Part shown: positions 4,054 through 6,091 of the stretch, one piece after another | Layout of the letters: every line of letters starts with the position of its first letter | Position numbering within the stretch: the stretch's first letter is position 1 | Source of the DNA: an uncultured Prevotella sp. | GTDB taxonomy: Bacteria > Bacteroidota > Bacteroidia > Bacteroidales > Bacteroidaceae | Assembly: GCA_945614335.1 (NCBI GenBank) | Contig: CALZAP010000100.1 | Coordinates: forward strand, 1 to 6,091 | DNA: 6,091 nucleotides | Direction of reading: 5' to 3' | Notes under the pieces: generated by a model | The model's input: only the letters and a program-made list of their open reading frames with translations | The model's database searches: none | What the model was told of the DNA's origin: nothing | Program-made: the position numbers and the translations under genes

Positions 4054-6091
4054 ATGCAAGATTTCATACATCTTCACGTCCATACATACTACTCAATTCT
4101 TGACGGACAGTCAAGTATCGCGAAGCTCGTAGACAAAGCTGTGGCCAACGGAATGAAGGGCATGGCTGTGACCGATCATGGCGACATGTTCGGCATAAAG
4201 GAGTTCTTCGACTATTGTAATAAGGTGAATGGAGGAAGAAAGAAAGAAGGACTCGAACCTTTCAAGCCCATCTTCGGATGCGAGATGTATGTGGCACGTC
4301 ACAGGAAAGAGGACAAAAACAAGGACAACGGCGACCGTGGAGGATACCACCTTATTGTTCTCGCAAAAAACTACCACGGATACAAGAACCTTATCAAACT
4401 TGTGTCTAACGCATGGGTGGACGGCTTTTACGGACGTCCGCGTACAGACAGGGCAGAACTCGAGAAGTACCATGAAGACTTGATAGTATGCTCGGCATGT
4501 ATTGCCGGTGAGGTGCCGCGCAAGATTCTTGAAGGCGACATCGAAGGAGCAAGGGAGTCGATAGAATGGCACAAAAGGGTGTTTGGCGACGACTATTACC
4601 TCGAGCTTCAGCGACATGAGGTAAAAGACCCCTCCATACGTGCAAACCGTGAGACCTTCCCGCTCCAGCAGAAAGCAAACAAGGTGCTGATTGAACTGGC
4701 AAAGGAATACGGCATAAAGGTGATTTGCTCAAACGACGCGCATTTCGTCGACCAGGAAAATGCCGAGGCACACGACCATCTCTTGTGTCTTTCCACCGGA
4801 AAGGACCTCGACGACCCTACGCGTATGCTATACTCAAAGCAGGAGTGGTTTAAGACAAGGGAAGAAATGAACGAGGTGTTTGCCGACATTCCCGAAGCCT
4901 TGTCAAACACCGTTGAAGTGCTCGACAAGGTGGAATTCTACGACATAGAAAACCCGCCCATCATGCCCTTCTTCCCCATACCGGAAGAGTTCGGTACAGA
5001 AGAACAATGGCGTCAGAAGTTTACCGACGATGACATATTCACTGAGTTCACCACCGACGAAAACGGTGAGAATCCGCTGCCGCGCGAAGAAGGAGAGAAG
5101 AAAATTGCCAAACTCGGCGGTATCGACAAGCTCTACCGGATAAAGTTTGAGGCAGACTACCTTGCGAAACTTGCATACGAGGGAGCCGCAAAGCTATATC
5201 CCATGCCGCTGACAAAAGAGGTGGACGACCGAATACGTTTCGAGCTGCATATAATGAAGACCATGGGATTCCCAGGCTACTTCCTTATCGTACAGGACTT
5301 TATCAATTCCGCCCGCGACGAACTGGGAGTGATGGTAGGGCCAGGACGTGGCTCCGCGGCAGGCTCTGTGGTGGCTTACTGCTTGGGTATCACAAAGATA
5401 GACCCGATAAAATACGACCTCCTGTTTGAGCGTTTCCTCAACCCCGACCGTATCTCGCTGCCTGATATCGACACCGACTTCGACGACGACGGACGAGGCC
5501 GTGTGCTGGAATGGGTGGAAGACAAGTACGGGCACGAAAACTGCGCACATATCATCACCTACGGCACCATGGCCACAAAAAACTCCATCAAGGATGTGGC
5601 GAGAGTGGAAAAACTGCCGTTGGAAAAGGCAAACTGGCTATGCAAGCTCATACCGGACAAACTGCCCGACGGACTGAAGATGAACTTGGGAAACGCCATA
5701 AAGTGCATACCCGAACTGCGTGACGCCGAGGCCAGCCCCGACCCGAAGCTCCACAACACCATGGCATACGCCAAGATGCTTGAAGGCACCGTGAGAGGCA
5801 CTGGCATTCACGCCTGCGGATTTATCATCTGTCGCGACAAAATCAGCGACTGGGTGCCTGTGTCGGTGGCGGAAGACAAGTCAGACCCGGGTCACAAGTT
5901 GCGCTGTACGCAATACGACGGACACGTGATAGAGTCAACGGGTCTCATCAAGATGGACTTCCTCGGACTGAAAACCCTCTCCATCATGAAGGAAGCCGTG
6001 GAGAACATCCGACTTACCACGGGACATACCGTGGACCTCGACACCATACCCATTGACGATGAACTGACCTACAAGCTGTATTGCGACGGTC
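4054..6091 (+). CDS. dnaE: DNA polymerase III alpha subunit, replicative (3' truncated, first 679 residues)
   Basis: Catalytic subunit of the chromosomal replicase. The frame runs from the ATG at 4054 to the window end without a stop; I translated it through and saw no frameshift. Expected full length is about 1,150-1,250 residues, so over half is present. The N-terminal PHP domain starts HLHVHT (6-11) and keeps all likely metal ligands: H8, H10, D17, H42, E77, H99, C149, D228, H230. The polymerase core follows: MGFPGYFLIV (404-413), GPGRGSAAGS (429-438, nucleotide-binding loop), PDIDTDF (470-476) with catalytic D473 and D475, ITYGTMATK (501-509), GIHACGFII and IKMDFLG (632-638) with the third catalytic Asp D635. 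An acidic, charged insert at about residues 316-366, compared with E. coli, lies before YLAKLAYEGA. The beta-clamp and tau-binding parts are beyond the window. It reads away from psd and has its own promoter. Confidence 0.97.
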   Translation, partial: MQDFIHLHVHTYYSILDGQSSIAKLVDKAVANGMKGMAVTDHGDMFGIKEFFDYCNKVNGGRKKEGLEPFKPIFGCEMYVARHRKEDKNKDNGDRGGYHLIVLAKNYHGYKNLIKLVSNAWVDGFYGRPRTDRAELEKYHEDLIVCSACIAGEVPRKILEGDIEGARESIEWHKRVFGDDYYLELQRHEVKDPSIRANRETFPLQQKANKVLIELAKEYGIKVICSNDAHFVDQENAEAHDHLLCLSTGKDLDDPTRMLYSKQEWFKTREEMNEVFADIPEALSNTVEVLDKVEFYDIENPPIMPFFPIPEEFGTEEQWRQKFTDDDIFTEFTTDENGENPLPREEGEKKIAKLGGIDKLYRIKFEADYLAKLAYEGAAKLYPMPLTKEVDDRIRFELHIMKTMGFPGYFLIVQDFINSARDELGVMVGPGRGSAAGSVVAYCLGITKIDPIKYDLLFERFLNPDRISLPDIDTDFDDDGRGRVLEWVEDKYGHENCAHIITYGTMATKNSIKDVARVEKLPLEKANWLCKLIPDKLPDGLKMNLGNAIKCIPELRDAEASPDPKLHNTMAYAKMLEGTVRGTGIHACGFIICRDKISDWVPVSVAEDKSDPGHKLRCTQYDGHVIESTGLIKMDFLGLKTLSIMKEAVENIRLTTGHTVDLDTIPIDDELTYKLYCDG

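Noticed and set aside
4111..4617. 168-residue open frame antisense to dnaE
   Set aside because: dnaE is unambiguous in the opposite strand with motifs across the same region; the antisense product shows no recognisable domain.
5194..5807. Several short frames on both strands within the 3' half of the dnaE segment
   Set aside because: They overlap the conserved polymerase core and have no independent support.

Overview
The window looks like a housekeeping stretch of a Bacteroidota (Bacteroidales, probably Prevotella-like) chromosome. Four things point there: (i) two promoters of the Bacteroidota type (TTTG, 20-bp spacer, TAnnTTTG-like -7 box) and no Shine-Dalgarno-like leaders, only A-rich ones; (ii) a DUF4834-type small membrane protein, a family I know from Bacteroidota; (iii) a DnaE with an intact PHP metal site and a Bacteroidota-style insert; (iv) a PurH formyltransferase end of the ATIC-like, probably stand-alone type. 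Genus is an inference. I see no mobile element, CRISPR array, rRNA or tRNA.

Layout. 1-2100, plus strand: the 3' end of an AICAR formyltransferase gene (purH), an unrecognised 62-residue basic protein, a monofunctional biotin-protein ligase (birA) and UMP kinase (pyrH). They are closely spaced (13, 15 and 29 bp) and may share a transcript. 2101-3915, minus strand: a compact phospholipid operon read psd, pssA, then a DUF4834 membrane protein. It is convergent with pyrH and abuts it with no bases between the two stop codons. An 8-bp perfect stem lies in the last codons of pyrH, just past the end of the minus-strand operon. 3916-4053: a 138-bp divergent control region with back-to-back promoters for psd and dnaE. 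4054-6091, plus strand: the first 679 codons of dnaE (DNA polymerase III alpha), cut by the window end.

How the genes fit together. PssA makes phosphatidylserine from CDP-diacylglycerol and serine, and Psd decarboxylates it to phosphatidylethanolamine, so the minus-strand operon holds the last two steps of PE synthesis plus a membrane protein of unknown role. The plus-strand cluster combines purine synthesis, pyrimidine nucleotide phosphorylation and biotinylation of carboxylases, all core functions without one shared pathway.

The window is mostly conserved core genes and I found no clearly new system. The points most worth a second look are the divergent psd/dnaE promoter pair, the zero-gap convergent junction with its hairpin, the small basic protein, and sequence variants in BirA and DnaE.
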